A DNA stretch of 64,000 nt from Sinorhizobium terangae. Lineage in GTDB: Bacteria; Pseudomonadota; Alphaproteobacteria; Rhizobiales; Rhizobiaceae. Below the pieces are notes generated by a model. That model made no database searches, was not told where the DNA came from, and worked only from the letters and a program-made list of their open reading frames with translations. The stretch lies in the NCBI RefSeq assembly GCF_029714365.1, contig NZ_CP121659.1, positions 992,001 to 1,056,000 on the forward strand, in the 5' to 3' direction. This document shows positions 18,164 through 27,647 of this stretch, piece after piece; positions within the stretch are counted from its first letter, which is position 1, and every line of letters starts with the position of its first letter. Position numbers and translations under genes: made by a program.

Positions 18164-18616
18164 ATGGCAGGTTTCTGTCTGCAGAATTGGATCGGCCTGG
18201 CGGCCCGTCGAGCGGGCCTTGCGCTCCTGATGGCGCTGCCGTTGATGTCGTCCACCGATATCGCGCGCGCAACCCGTCTTTCCAATTCCGTCGCGGTTTT
18301 TTCCGGCATCGACAAGATCACCGGCCGCATCACCACGTTCGACGTCTATATCGGCGAGACTGTGCAGTTCGGCGCGCTGCAGGTTACTCCACGCGTCTGC
18401 TACAGCCGCGACGACACCGAGGCACCGAAAACGACGACTTTCGTTGAGGTCGACGAGATCACGCTCGATCGCAAGATCCGGCGCATCTTCACCGGCTGGA
18501 TGTTCGCCGACAGCCCGGGCCTGAATGCGGTTGAGCACCCCGTCTATGACGTCTGGCTGCAATCCTGCAAGGCGACTTCCGACGTGCCGCCGCCGGACAC
18601 GGCAGCGAAGCAATAG
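18164..18616 (+). CDS. Exported DUF2155 domain protein
   Basis: A 150-residue protein with an N-terminal signal peptide (hydrophobic AGLALLMALPLMSS, cleavage near ARA) and a DUF2155 core: VAVFSGIDKITGRITTFDVYIGETVQFG, VTPRVCYSRDDTEAPKTTTFVEVDE and FTGWMFADSPGLNAVEHPVYDVWLQSCK. Two cysteines (CYSRD, QSCK) could form a disulfide in the periplasm. The family is common in alphaproteobacteria near complex I accessory and aat genes, but its function is unknown. Confidence 0.85.
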   Translation: MAGFCLQNWIGLAARRAGLALLMALPLMSSTDIARATRLSNSVAVFSGIDKITGRITTFDVYIGETVQFGALQVTPRVCYSRDDTEAPKTTTFVEVDEITLDRKIRRIFTGWMFADSPGLNAVEHPVYDVWLQSCKATSDVPPPDTAAKQ

Positions 18617-18690
18617 TCCTTAAGCGGCATCGCTAAGCGCCGCGCTCATCAGACGGGCAGGGGGACCGCTACCACCGTAGGGTGGCGCGG

Positions 18691-19305
18691 TTAAAATGTC
18701 AGGTCCGGCGAGGCCATCGCTTTCGCCAGCAAAACCTCGTATTCGGCTTTGGGCACATCGATTGCACCGAAGGATTTCAGATGCTCGGTTGTGAACTGGG
18801 TGTCGAGGAGTTGAAATCCCTTCGCCCGCAGCCGTTCGACAAGGTGGACGAGGCAGATCTTCGAGGCATCGCTCCGCAACGAGAACATGCTCTCGCCGAA
18901 GAAGGCCGCGCCGAGCGAGACGCCATAGAGGCCGCCGACAAGAGCGTTATCCTGCCACGCTTCGACGCTGTGCGCGTACCCCATTCGGTGAAGGGCCGCA
19001 TAGAGCGAACGGATCTTTTCGTTGATCCAGGTCGTTGGCCGGTCCGGCGCGGGCCTCGCGCATCCATCGATCACCGCTTCGAAAGCGGTGTTGTAGCGGA
19101 TCTCGAACGGGCGCCTGCGGATGGTCTTCGCCAGGCTGCGTGAAATGTGGAAGGCGTCGAGCGGGATGATTCCGCGTATTTCCGGCTCGACCCAGAAGAG
19201 TTCCGGATCGTCGGCCGAGTCGGCCATCGGGAAGAGGCCGATTGAATAGGCGCGCAACAACATGTCCGGCGTTATGTCCGGTTGTTTGCTGCGCGTCCCT
19301 TTCAA
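18691..19305 (-). CDS. aat: Leucyl/phenylalanyl-tRNA-protein transferase
   Basis: A 204-residue Aat that adds Leu or Phe to N-terminal Arg/Lys of proteins, marking them for ClpS/ClpAP degradation. Motifs include [37 protein letters not shown] (split across residues 15-52), [24 protein letters not shown] and FQLLDTQF. The start is TTG 19305, with AGGA seven bases upstream that overlaps the accC stop; an internal ATG at 19263 would remove conserved sequence. Last gene of the accB-accC-aat string. Confidence 0.94.
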   Translation of the reverse strand: MKGTRSKQPDITPDMLLRAYSIGLFPMADSADDPELFWVEPEIRGIIPLDAFHISRSLAKTIRRRPFEIRYNTAFEAVIDGCARPAPDRPTTWINEKIRSLYAALHRMGYAHSVEAWQDNALVGGLYGVSLGAAFFGESMFSLRSDASKICLVHLVERLRAKGFQLLDTQFTTEHLKSFGAIDVPKAEYEVLLAKAMASPDLTF

Positions 19306-19314
19306 TTCTTTGTC

Positions 19315-20658
19315 CTATGCGGATGTTGCGGCTAGATGATGCTCCAGCCAGTGGATGTCATAGTCACCGTTGGCGATGTCCTGATTATTGATCAAGTCCT
19401 GGAACAGCGGCAAGGTCGTCTTGATGCCGTCGATGACGAACTCATCGAGCACGCGGCGAAGCCGCATCATGCACTCGACGCGGGTCCGGCCGTGGACGAT
19501 CAGCTTGCCGATCAGGCTGTCGTAATAGGGCGGGATGCGGTAGCCCTGATAGGCGCCGCTATCGACACGCACGCCGAGGCCGCCCGGCGCATGGAAATGC
19601 GTGATCGTGCCCGGGGAGGGAACGAAGGTGCGCGGGTCTTCCGCATTGATGCGGCATTCGATGGCGTGGCCCGAGAAGACGACGTCTTCCTGCTTGACAG
19701 AAAGACCGGCGCCGGATGCGACGCGAATCTGCTCGTGCACGAGATCGATGCCGGTGATTGCCTCGGTAATCGGATGCTCCACCTGCAGGCGCGTGTTCAT
19801 TTCGATGAAATAGAACTCGCCATCCTCGTAGAGGAATTCGATCGTGCCGGCGCCGCGATATTTCATCTTCTTCATCGCGTCGGCACAGATCTGGCCGATC
19901 TTCATGCGCTGGTCGACGTTCAAGGCAGGGGAGTTGGCTTCTTCCCAGACCTTCTGGTGACGGCGCTGCAGCGAGCAGTCGCGCTCGCCGAGATGGATCG
20001 CATTGCCCTCGCCGTCGCCGACGATCTGGACTTCGATGTGGCGTGGCTTGCCGAGGAACTTTTCCATATAGACGGCGTCGTTGCCGAACGCTGCTGCCGC
20101 TTCGGCGCGCGCCGTCGCGACGGCATGCTCGAGATCGGCTTCGGTCCTTGCGACCTTCATGCCGCGCCCGCCACCACCGGCCGTCGCTTTGATGAGAACG
20201 GGGAAGCCGATCTTGCGGGCAACCTCAAGGGCGTTCTCCGGCTTTACCTCGCCATCGGACCCGGGAACGACGGGAATGCCGAGCGCTTCCGCCGTCTTCT
20301 TGGCGGTGATCTTGTCACCCATCAGGCGGATGTGTTCTGCCGTCGGACCGATGAAGGTGATGTCGTGCGCGTCGAGGATGTCGGCGAACTTGGCATTTTC
20401 CGAGAGGAAGCCGTAGCCCGGATGCACGGCATCGGCCCCGGTGATTTCACAGGCGGCGACGATCTGATGGATGTTCAGATAGCTCTCGCGTGAGGGCGGC
20501 GGTCCGATGCAGACGCTTTCGTCCGCGAGACGAACATGCATTGCGTCGCTATCGGCCGTCGAATGTACGGCAACGGTTGCGATGCCGAGCTCCTTGCACG
20601 CGCGCAACACCCGCAGGGCGATTTCGCCGCGATTGGCAATGAGGATTTTCGAGATCAT
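19315..20658 (-). CDS. accC: Acetyl-CoA carboxylase, biotin carboxylase subunit
   Basis: A 447-residue biotin carboxylase, which carboxylates the biotin on AccB in the first step of fatty acid synthesis. The ATP-grasp glycine loop [26 protein letters not shown], the bicarbonate/biotin site [14 protein letters not shown] and a full C-terminal domain are present. The start ATG 20658 ([17 protein letters not shown]) has AAGG seven bases upstream; an ATG two codons earlier is too close to it. It follows accB by nine bases, the usual accBC arrangement. Confidence 0.97.
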   Translation of the reverse strand: MISKILIANRGEIALRVLRACKELGIATVAVHSTADSDAMHVRLADESVCIGPPPSRESYLNIHQIVAACEITGADAVHPGYGFLSENAKFADILDAHDITFIGPTAEHIRLMGDKITAKKTAEALGIPVVPGSDGEVKPENALEVARKIGFPVLIKATAGGGGRGMKVARTEADLEHAVATARAEAAAAFGNDAVYMEKFLGKPRHIEVQIVGDGEGNAIHLGERDCSLQRRHQKVWEEANSPALNVDQRMKIGQICADAMKKMKYRGAGTIEFLYEDGEFYFIEMNTRLQVEHPITEAITGIDLVHEQIRVASGAGLSVKQEDVVFSGHAIECRINAEDPRTFVPSPGTITHFHAPGGLGVRVDSGAYQGYRIPPYYDSLIGKLIVHGRTRVECMMRLRRVLDEFVIDGIKTTLPLFQDLINNQDIANGDYDIHWLEHHLAATSA

Positions 20659-20667
20659 CGCCATGCC

Positions 20668-21144
20668 TTATTCGATCACGATCAAGGGTTCGCCATATTC
20701 GACCGGGGCCGCGTCCTGAACGAGAATTTCGGTGACCTTGCCGGCGCGCGGTGCCGGAATCTGGTTCATCGTCTTCATCGCCTCGATAATCAGGATCGTC
20801 TGGCCTTCCTTGACCATCGCGCCGACCTCGATGAAGGGACGGGCGCCCGGCGCAGGAGCCAGATAGGCCGTACCGACCATCGGGGCGGTTACTGCATTTT
20901 TGGTGCTGCGGCCGCTCTCGGCAGCCGGCTGAGGCGCCGCAGCAGGCTGTGCGGCGGCAACCGAGGGCGGTGCCTGGTAAGTGGGCATTGCCGGCATCGA
21001 CATCGCGACCGGCGTGCCGTTGCGCGAAACGCGGATGCGCAAGTCTTCCTGCTCCACTTCGATCTCGGTCAGGTCGGTATCCTTGAGGATATTGGCGAGA
21101 TCGCGGATCAGCGCCTGGTCGATACCCGGTTTCTTTTCAGCCAT
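20668..21144 (-). CDS. accB: Acetyl-CoA carboxylase, biotin carboxyl carrier protein
   Basis: A 158-residue BCCP. A 60-residue N-terminal dimer/assembly region is followed by an alanine/proline-rich linker (about residues 50-80) and a biotinyl domain. The biotinylated lysine lies in [13 protein letters not shown]; the motif reads EAMKTM rather than the common EAMKMM or EAMKLM, which should not prevent biotinylation. Together with AccC and the carboxyltransferase subunits, encoded elsewhere, it makes malonyl-CoA. Between aroQ and accC on the minus strand. Confidence 0.96.
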   Translation of the reverse strand: MAEKKPGIDQALIRDLANILKDTDLTEIEVEQEDLRIRVSRNGTPVAMSMPAMPTYQAPPSVAAAQPAAAPQPAAESGRSTKNAVTAPMVGTAYLAPAPGARPFIEVGAMVKEGQTILIIEAMKTMNQIPAPRAGKVTEILVQDAAPVEYGEPLIVIE

Positions 21145-21168
21145 GGGAATATGAGCCTCGTGTTCTTC

Positions 21169-21615
21169 TTATTTCGACTTGTCCGTCAGGTTCTTTAGCG
21201 CATGCAGCGCCAGAATGTAACTCTGTGCGCCGAAGCCGCAGATCACGCCCTTGACGGCGGGTGCGATCATCGACTTGTGGCGGAATTCCTCGCGCGCGTG
21301 GATGTTGGAAAGATGCAGTTCGACTACGGGGACCGCAATCGCACGAATGGCATCATGCATGGCAATCGACGTGTGGCCATAGGCGCCCGGGTTGATCGCG
21401 ACGCCCGCGGCCTTGTCGCCGGCTTCGTGCAGCCAGTCCACAAGGGTGCCTTCGTGGTTCGACTGTCGGAAATCGACATCGAAGCCCAGCAACTTTCCCT
21501 CGGACGTGCACATGGCCTCGATATCGGAGAGCGTTTGGCCGCCATAAATGCCCGGTTCGCGCTTGCCGAGCGCGTTCAGGTTGGGGCCGTTCAGCACAAA
21601 AATCGTCGAGGGCAT
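21169..21615 (-). CDS. aroQ: 3-dehydroquinate dehydratase, type II
   Basis: A 148-residue type II dehydroquinase of the shikimate pathway. Active-site elements are intact: FVLNGPNLNALGKREPGIYG with the lid Arg/Tyr, INPGAYGHTSIAMHDAI, and VELHLSNIHAREEFRH. These enzymes form dodecamers. The linkage aroQ-accB-accC is widespread in proteobacteria. It is 24 bases upstream of accB, so it is probably the first or second gene of this operon, after the dsbA-like gene. Confidence 0.96.
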   Translation of the reverse strand: MPSTIFVLNGPNLNALGKREPGIYGGQTLSDIEAMCTSEGKLLGFDVDFRQSNHEGTLVDWLHEAGDKAAGVAINPGAYGHTSIAMHDAIRAIAVPVVELHLSNIHAREEFRHKSMIAPAVKGVICGFGAQSYILALHALKNLTDKSK

Positions 21616-21771
21616 AAGGGATTCCGGTCCGATAATGGAGGGTTACCTATAGACTGATGGTCCCGCGAGGGAAAGCCCCTTGGGTTCCCGGGGGATTTGT
21701 CCACAAGCGATGGCGCTCGAGAGGGGTCGCGGCCCGAGCAAGGCCGCTTCGCATTTTCAGCGTTCGCGGGG

Positions 21772-22536
21772 TCAGCAGACGGTTTTGCCGCAGCTGCGCA
21801 TGTTTTCCACCTTCGTGGAGATCTCGTCAGCGCCGACGGCCCCGAAGACGGCTTCGTTGCCGATCACATAGGAGGGTGTTCCAGTAATGCCGAGTTCGTT
21901 TGCGAGCGAATAGGCCTCGCGCATGGCAGCGTCCTGCGGCTCCTTTTCCATTTTCGCGCGCAATTGTCCTTCGGTGACGCCGAGTTTCGCCGCGACGGCG
22001 ATCGCCGTTTCCTCCGTCGCACGCTCTTCGCCGCCGAGCAAAGCACGGTGGAAGTCGCCGTATTTCTCCGGAGCGATAAGGCGGAAAGCGGCACTGACCT
22101 TGTGGGCGGCAAGGGAATCAGGTCCGAGGATCGGCAATTCCTTCAGCACGAAACGCACATTCTTGTCCGCCGCGAGGATTTGATCCATGTCGGAAAGCGC
22201 CCGTTTGCAATAGCCGCAGTTGTAATCGTAGAACTCGACAATCGTCACATCGCCGTCGGGATTGCCAAGCGTGACGTCATATTCGGATTGGAAGATCGCC
22301 TTCTTGTTCGTGGCGATCGCCGCTTCGGCCGCTTCTTGCTGCTTGGCGCGCTGCTTGGCTGTAAGCGCCTCCTGCACTTCGAGCATGACCTCCGGATTGG
22401 CGAGCAGGTACTCCTTGATGAAGGCGCCGATTTCTTCTTTCTGCTTTGCATCGAGCGCGGCGGCCGTCTGCGGCAATGCTACGCTGGCAGCAAGGGCAAG
22501 CAGCGCTCCGGCGGCAATCATCTTCTTGAAGGTCAT
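21772..22536 (-). CDS. Periplasmic DsbA/ScsC-like thiol:disulfide protein
   Basis: A 254-residue exported thioredoxin-fold protein. It has a signal peptide (MTFKKMIAAGALLALAASVA, cleavage near TAAA), then a charged helical segment KQKEEIGAFIKEYLLANPEV up to about residue 95 that resembles the ScsC N-terminal oligomerisation stalk, then a thioredoxin domain with the redox motif CGYC (YDYNCGYCKRAL) and a cis-proline loop GTPSYVIG. It should introduce or shuffle disulfides in periplasmic proteins. The start has GAGGAAAG upstream. It precedes aroQ by 156 bases, so co-transcription is uncertain. Confidence 0.88.
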   Translation of the reverse strand: MTFKKMIAAGALLALAASVALPQTAAALDAKQKEEIGAFIKEYLLANPEVMLEVQEALTAKQRAKQQEAAEAAIATNKKAIFQSEYDVTLGNPDGDVTIVEFYDYNCGYCKRALSDMDQILAADKNVRFVLKELPILGPDSLAAHKVSAAFRLIAPEKYGDFHRALLGGEERATEETAIAVAAKLGVTEGQLRAKMEKEPQDAAMREAYSLANELGITGTPSYVIGNEAVFGAVGADEISTKVENMRSCGKTVC

Positions 22537-22771
22537 TCTTTCCTCGTTGTCTTTCCGTACTCTGTCTGTCGTTCATTTCACACGTTTGCGTCAATGTGCG
22601 TGTTTGAAAGACAACAATTATCCAAGACTCTCGCACTCTCCTGATACGAGCATAGGGGGTGCCGGGGCGAAACGAAACGGCAAAATCGGCGGAAGTACGG
22701 CACTCTCGCACTTGTGAAGCGCAAAATGATCAGGCAAAGGGGCGCAGATAACCGCTTCTTGAGGATTTCCA

Positions 22772-23929
22772 TTGACACAGATGTCGAAACGCAGTGCCGT
22801 CGAGCCGTTTCATGCCATGGATGTGCTGGCGGAAGCCACACGGCGTCGCGATGCCGGCCATCCGGTTATCTCGATGGCGGTGGGGCAACCGGTCCATCCG
22901 GCACCGAAGGCGGCACTTGAAGCGGCCAGACGTGCCCTTGAGCATGGGCGTCTGGGCTATACGGACGCGCTCGGTACTCTTTCCTTGAAGACCGCGATTG
23001 CCCGCCACTATCAAAGCCGCCATGCCATCACCCTCGATCCGCAGCGCATTGCAGTCACCACCGGTTCGTCAGCCGGCTTCAATCTAGCGTTCCTCGCGCT
23101 CTTCGATCCTGGTGACTGCGTCGCCATCGCCCGTCCGGGATATCCAGCCTACCGCAACATCCTGCAGGCGTTGGGTCTGACCGTCGTCGAGGTCGAGGCG
23201 GGCAGGGAGACCGGCTTCACCCTGACGCCGGAAAGCCTCGCGCGCGCGGCCGAGCGCATCGGCAGGCCGCTCAAGGGCGTGCTGCTTGCAAGCCCGGCCA
23301 ACCCGACAGGAACGGTGACAGGCCGGGCCGGCCTCAAGGCGCTCGCGGACTATTGCCGTGCCGAGCGGATCGCCTTCATCTCCGACGAGATCTACCATGG
23401 TCTGACATTCGTCGGCGAAGAGGCCACCGCGCTTGAGGTGACCGACGACGTGGTCGTGATCAACTCCTTCTCGAAATACTATTGCATGACCGGTTGGCGC
23501 ATCGGCTGGATGGTGTTGCCCGAGGCGCAGGTGCGCGGCTTCGAGCGCCTGGCACAGAGCCTCTATATCTCGCCGCCGGAGCTTTCCCAGATCGCTGCTG
23601 AGGCGGCGCTCGATGCACATGAAGAGCTGGACGGGTACAAGGCCGCCTATGCCGCCAACCGCGAACTGCTGATGAAGCGCCTGCCGCAAATCGGCCTTTC
23701 GATCGCCTCGCCGATGGATGGCGCCTTCTATGCCTATGTCGACGTCAGCCGGTTCACCAATGACAGCATGGCCTTCGCACGGCGGATGCTGGCCGAAATC
23801 AATGTTGCGGCGACGCCCGGCTTCGACTTCGATCCCCTGGAAGGCCACCGAACGATGCGGTTTTCCTATGCCGGATCCGCAGCCGAGATGTCGGAGGCAA
23901 TGGATCGCGTCGCGCACTGGCTGGCCTGA
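22772..23929 (+). CDS. Pyridoxal-phosphate class I/II aminotransferase
   Basis: A 385-residue fold-type I aminotransferase. PLP motifs are present: TTGSSAGFNLAF, ASPANPTGTVT, SDEIYHGLTF, and the Schiff-base lysine in NSFSKYYCMTGWRIGW; the substrate carboxylate arginine is in HRTMRFSYAG. The amino acid substrate cannot be told. The start is TTG 22772, with GAGG seven bases upstream; ATG 22781 is an in-frame alternative three codons later. It is convergent with rne and shares a bidirectional terminator with it. Confidence 0.88.
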   Translation: MTQMSKRSAVEPFHAMDVLAEATRRRDAGHPVISMAVGQPVHPAPKAALEAARRALEHGRLGYTDALGTLSLKTAIARHYQSRHAITLDPQRIAVTTGSSAGFNLAFLALFDPGDCVAIARPGYPAYRNILQALGLTVVEVEAGRETGFTLTPESLARAAERIGRPLKGVLLASPANPTGTVTGRAGLKALADYCRAERIAFISDEIYHGLTFVGEEATALEVTDDVVVINSFSKYYCMTGWRIGWMVLPEAQVRGFERLAQSLYISPPELSQIAAEAALDAHEELDGYKAAYAANRELLMKRLPQIGLSIASPMDGAFYAYVDVSRFTNDSMAFARRMLAEINVAATPGFDFDPLEGHRTMRFSYAGSAAEMSEAMDRVAHWLA

Positions 23930-24045
23930 TTGAATGCCGGTTCAAGTGGGTCTGGCCGTCTTCGCAATCTTCGCCGGAAGCGCATGATGCACTCTCGACC
24001 GTAATCATTGCGACGATCGACGTGCCTCCGTGGCCGCAGTAACCA

Positions 24046-24078
24046 AGAAAAAGGCCCGGAGTGAACCCGGGCCTTTTC
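24046..24078. terminator. Bidirectional terminator between the aminotransferase gene and rne
   Basis: AAGGCCCGG pairs with CCGGGCCTT around a seven-base loop, flanked by an A-run on the left and TTTT on the right, so it can terminate both convergent genes. Confidence 0.85.
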
Positions 24079-24102
24079 CATATCAGTCACTCAATCTCCG
24101 GC

Positions 24103-26904
24103 TCAGAAGAAGCCGCGACGCTGCCACCAGCCGCCCTTTTTCGGCTTCGGAGGTTCCTCGTCGTTGTTCTCCGTCTTGCTCGAAACATTCGAGGTGATAA
24201 CCGGTTCGGACGCAATCGTCGCGAGGTCACGATTGGCCCTGGTCGGCTTTGTCTCTTCGAGATCGGCCTCGGCTTCCTCCACCGCTTCTGCCGCGGGATC
24301 TGTCGTCTCCGGCTGTGCTTCGACCGCTTCCTGCGCCGCCTCGTCAGCGTCGGCCTTGGCCGCCGCCTTCTTGCGAGTACGCTTCGGCTTGGCCGGCTTC
24401 GCTTCTTCCGACACCGTCTCCACGGATGCGGTCTCGGCCGAAACCGCAACCGCGTCTGCGGTATCCGCGGCTTCTACCGCTCCTTCCACAGCGGCGTCTT
24501 CGCCTGCAGCCTCCGCGGCGATTTCGCCGGAGGTTTCGCCCTCGGTCGCTTCCAGCTTGTTGCGGCGGCCGCCACGCTTGCCGCGGCGTCGACGCTTGCG
24601 CTTCTGGTCGCCATCGTCTGCTGCTTCGGCAGCCTCCAGAGCGTGTTCCTCGCCCTCGGCCTCCTCGGTTTCGTCGGCGATGCTCTCGATCGTCTCGTCA
24701 GCTTCGGCTGCGACCGCTTCCGGCGCCTGGCCGCCACCCTTGCCGCGGCGCCGACGCCGACGCTTGCGCTTGCGGCCGCCTTGTTCGTCGGCCTGCTGCG
24801 CCTTCGCCTGCTCCGGACGCTCGGTCGCGGTCTCTTCCGCTTCCTCCTCGTCCAGATCTTCCTCGATCACGACGTCTTCTTCTTCCGGTTCCGGCTCGAA
24901 ATGCAGGAGCTGTTCGATCTTGACCGGGTTCTCGACCGGCTCGCCCCGGTCGATCGCGAAATGCTGCGCGCCGACATGGGCATCGGCCTCGATGATGATC
25001 GAGACGCCGAAGCGCTGCTCGTAATCCGTGATCGTGCCGCGCTTCTGATTGAGCAGGTACAGGGCGATTTCGGGGATCGTACGTACGGTGATGTCGTGCG
25101 TCGTGTTCTTGAGCAGATACTCCTCGATGCCGCGCAACACATGCAGCGCGACGGAGGACTGCGAGCGGACGTGACCGGTGCCGTTGCAGTGCGGGCAGGT
25201 CTGCATCGTGCTCTCAAGAACCGAAGCACGGATGCGCTGGCGCGACATTTCGAGCAGGCCGAAATGCGAGATGCGGCCGACTTGGATGCGTGCCCGATCG
25301 TTCTTCAGGCAATCCTTGAGCTTCTTTTCGACCGCGCGGTTATTGCGCTTTTCCTCCATGTCGATGAAGTCGATGACGACAAGCCCGGCAAGGTCGCGCA
25401 GACGCAACTGGCGCGCCACTTCCTCGGCAGCCTCAAGGTTGGTCTGGAGGGCCGTGTCCTCAATCGAGTGCTCGCGGGTCGAGCGGCCGGAGTTGACGTC
25501 GATCGAAACGAGCGCTTCCGTCTGGTTGATGATGATGTAGCCGCCCGACTTCAGCGTTACCTGCGGCTGCAACATGCGATCGAGCTGCGCCTCGATGCCG
25601 GAACGTGAGAAGATCGGATGCACGTCGCGATAGGGCTGCACGACCTTCGCGTGGCTCGGCATCAACATCTTCATGAAGCCCTTGGCTTCCTTGTAGCCTT
25701 CCTCGCCGGAAACGATGATCTCGCTGATGTCCTTGTTGTAGAGATCGCGGATCGAGCGCTTGATCAGGCTGCCTTCCTCGTAGACGAGGCAGGGTGCGGT
25801 CGAATTCAGCGTCAGCGTGCGGACATTTTCCCACAGGCGCATCAGATATTCGAAGTCGCGCTTGATCTCGACCTTGGTGCGGTTCGCACCGGCCGTGCGC
25901 AGGATCACGCCCATGCCCTGCGGCACTTCGAGGCCGCGGGCGATTTCCTTGAGCCGCTTGCGGTCCTGGAGATTGGTGATCTTGCGGGAAATGCCGCCGC
26001 CGCGGGCGGTGTTCGGCATCAGAACCGAGTAACGGCCGGCGAGCGAAAGATAGGTGGTCAGCGCAGCACCCTTGTTGCCGCGTTCTTCCTTGGCAACCTG
26101 GACCAGCAGGATCTGCCGGCGCTTGATCACCTCCTGAATGCGGTACTGTTTGCGGGGCTTGCGGATCTGACGGTCCGGCACCTCTTCCATGGCGTCTTCG
26201 GCGCCGACGGATTCGATGATTTCCTTTTCGCCGTCATGGGCGTCGTCGTCGTCATCGTCCTCGTCGCGGCGACGGCGCGTATCGACGTCTTCGGAAATCG
26301 AATCGGTGTCGACCATGGCGGCCATCTCGCCGCCGCCCTCTTCGCCTGCGTCCTGGCTCTCGGCCGCCTCAGAAGCTTCTTCGGCAGCCTTCGCCTTGGT
26401 GCGACGGGTGCGCTTCGGCTTTGCCTTCGCCTTTGGCGTCTCGGCGACGGCTTCAACTTCCGCAGGCGCTTCGGCGTTTGCCTCGACGAGTTCTGCAACC
26501 GCGCCAATCTCAGCGACCTCGGCAACCGCTGCTATGGTTTCCGGCTCGGTTTCGACCGTCGTCGGTTTCCGCTCGCTCGCCGCCTCGACCGGCTCGACGT
26601 CGTCGTCGCGGCGGGCCTCTTCGGCCTCCGCTTTCAAAAGTGCCTGACGGTCGGCGAGGGGGATCTGGTAATAGTCCGGATGGATTTCGGCGAAAGCCAG
26701 GAACCCGTGGCGGTTGCCGCCGTAGTCAACGAAGGCGGCCTGGAGCGAAGGCTCCACCCTGGTCACCTTGGCCAGGTAAATATTGCCGCGGATCTGCTTC
26801 TTATGTTCCGATTCGAAGTCGAATTCTTCTATGCGGTTCCCGCGAACGACAACGACGCGCGTCTCCTCTGAGTGAGACGCATCGATAAGCATTTTCTCTG
26901 CCAT
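24103..26904 (-). CDS. rne: Ribonuclease E
   Basis: A 933-residue endoribonuclease of the RNase E/G family, core of the RNA degradosome. Residues 1-90 carry the first part of the S1 domain (KKQIRGNIYLAKVTRVEPSL); an acidic, alanine-rich insertion of about 150 residues follows, typical of alphaproteobacteria, before the S1/5'-sensor part resumes. Catalytic aspartates lie in SIDVNSGRST and VVIDFIDMEEKRNNR, and the zinc-link is CPHCNGTGH. The low-complexity acidic/basic C-terminal scaffold (residues about 590-930) ends in GGWWQRRGFF. The unusually long 743-bp upstream gap suggests leader-mediated autoregulation, as known for E. coli rne. Confidence 0.96.
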   Translation of the reverse strand: MAEKMLIDASHSEETRVVVVRGNRIEEFDFESEHKKQIRGNIYLAKVTRVEPSLQAAFVDYGGNRHGFLAFAEIHPDYYQIPLADRQALLKAEAEEARRDDDVEPVEAASERKPTTVETEPETIAAVAEVAEIGAVAELVEANAEAPAEVEAVAETPKAKAKPKRTRRTKAKAAEEASEAAESQDAGEEGGGEMAAMVDTDSISEDVDTRRRRDEDDDDDDAHDGEKEIIESVGAEDAMEEVPDRQIRKPRKQYRIQEVIKRRQILLVQVAKEERGNKGAALTTYLSLAGRYSVLMPNTARGGGISRKITNLQDRKRLKEIARGLEVPQGMGVILRTAGANRTKVEIKRDFEYLMRLWENVRTLTLNSTAPCLVYEEGSLIKRSIRDLYNKDISEIIVSGEEGYKEAKGFMKMLMPSHAKVVQPYRDVHPIFSRSGIEAQLDRMLQPQVTLKSGGYIIINQTEALVSIDVNSGRSTREHSIEDTALQTNLEAAEEVARQLRLRDLAGLVVIDFIDMEEKRNNRAVEKKLKDCLKNDRARIQVGRISHFGLLEMSRQRIRASVLESTMQTCPHCNGTGHVRSQSSVALHVLRGIEEYLLKNTTHDITVRTIPEIALYLLNQKRGTITDYEQRFGVSIIIEADAHVGAQHFAIDRGEPVENPVKIEQLLHFEPEPEEEDVVIEEDLDEEEAEETATERPEQAKAQQADEQGGRKRKRRRRRRGKGGGQAPEAVAAEADETIESIADETEEAEGEEHALEAAEAADDGDQKRKRRRRGKRGGRRNKLEATEGETSGEIAAEAAGEDAAVEGAVEAADTADAVAVSAETASVETVSEEAKPAKPKRTRKKAAAKADADEAAQEAVEAQPETTDPAAEAVEEAEADLEETKPTRANRDLATIASEPVITSNVSSKTENNDEEPPKPKKGGWWQRRGFF

Positions 26905-27647
26905 CTAAGCTGTGCTCCTCGGCGCAACGGTGAAACGGCAGACAGACCTGCTTCCTTGGGAAGGCTGTCAAACACGTCGAAAGCTGCGCCGGATGTGAAA
27001 GGTCCTGTTTGGTGCAGGCGATGGTGCAGCAGCCAGACGGCAGCCGGAACGGTCACGTCCCGGGGCCTCTTTACTTCTGACCGATACTGCTGAGTCACAT
27101 CAAAGACCAAACAAGAATGCCAATGTCCTGGACCTCCAAGGGGAGGCCCGATGAATGCGCCCGCTTGCGGGCATCTGGTGAAAATCACCGTCAAGAACTC
27201 CGGCCACCGCCGGAAATTTGCGATCCAGTATACGGGGAGGAAATGCGGCGACGGCGGATGAATACCTGCGGCCGCGTAAGGCATGATACGGTTGCAACCG
27301 GCAATTCCGGCTCGATCATTCCTGGCGCCAAGCTTCTCTAAAAGCTCCGGCTGCCCGGCCGACGATTCTATCCCGTCAACACTTTCTCCTTGTGACGCTT
27401 TTATGGTTTCTATGTCACATTGGCAAGGGAAAAGCCTTTGCCGCCACAATATTGATCGATTCGCTTGCCCCGGTGAAATCGATCGATAAGGAACGCGTTC
27501 GCGCCAGCGAGTCGCGTTGCGACGCGACCATCATAAGGGTTTTGTCAAGATTTGATTAACCATGAGGGTTCATTGGTTGAGGGGTTGATGGTTTGCCGGA
27601 AGGGCAGGCCGCTGGTATCTGAAGAAAATGGTGGGGAGCCCGGTGTG
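26905..27647. other. 743-bp divergent intergenic region (rne leader / amiC promoter)
   Basis: No intact gene is visible between rne (minus) and amiC (plus). Open frames here lack ribosome sites and typical codon use. The part next to rne is probably its long 5' untranslated leader, and the A+T-richer part at about 27370-27560 probably carries both promoters. I could not identify a specific promoter or a conserved leader structure by eye. Confidence 0.5.
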
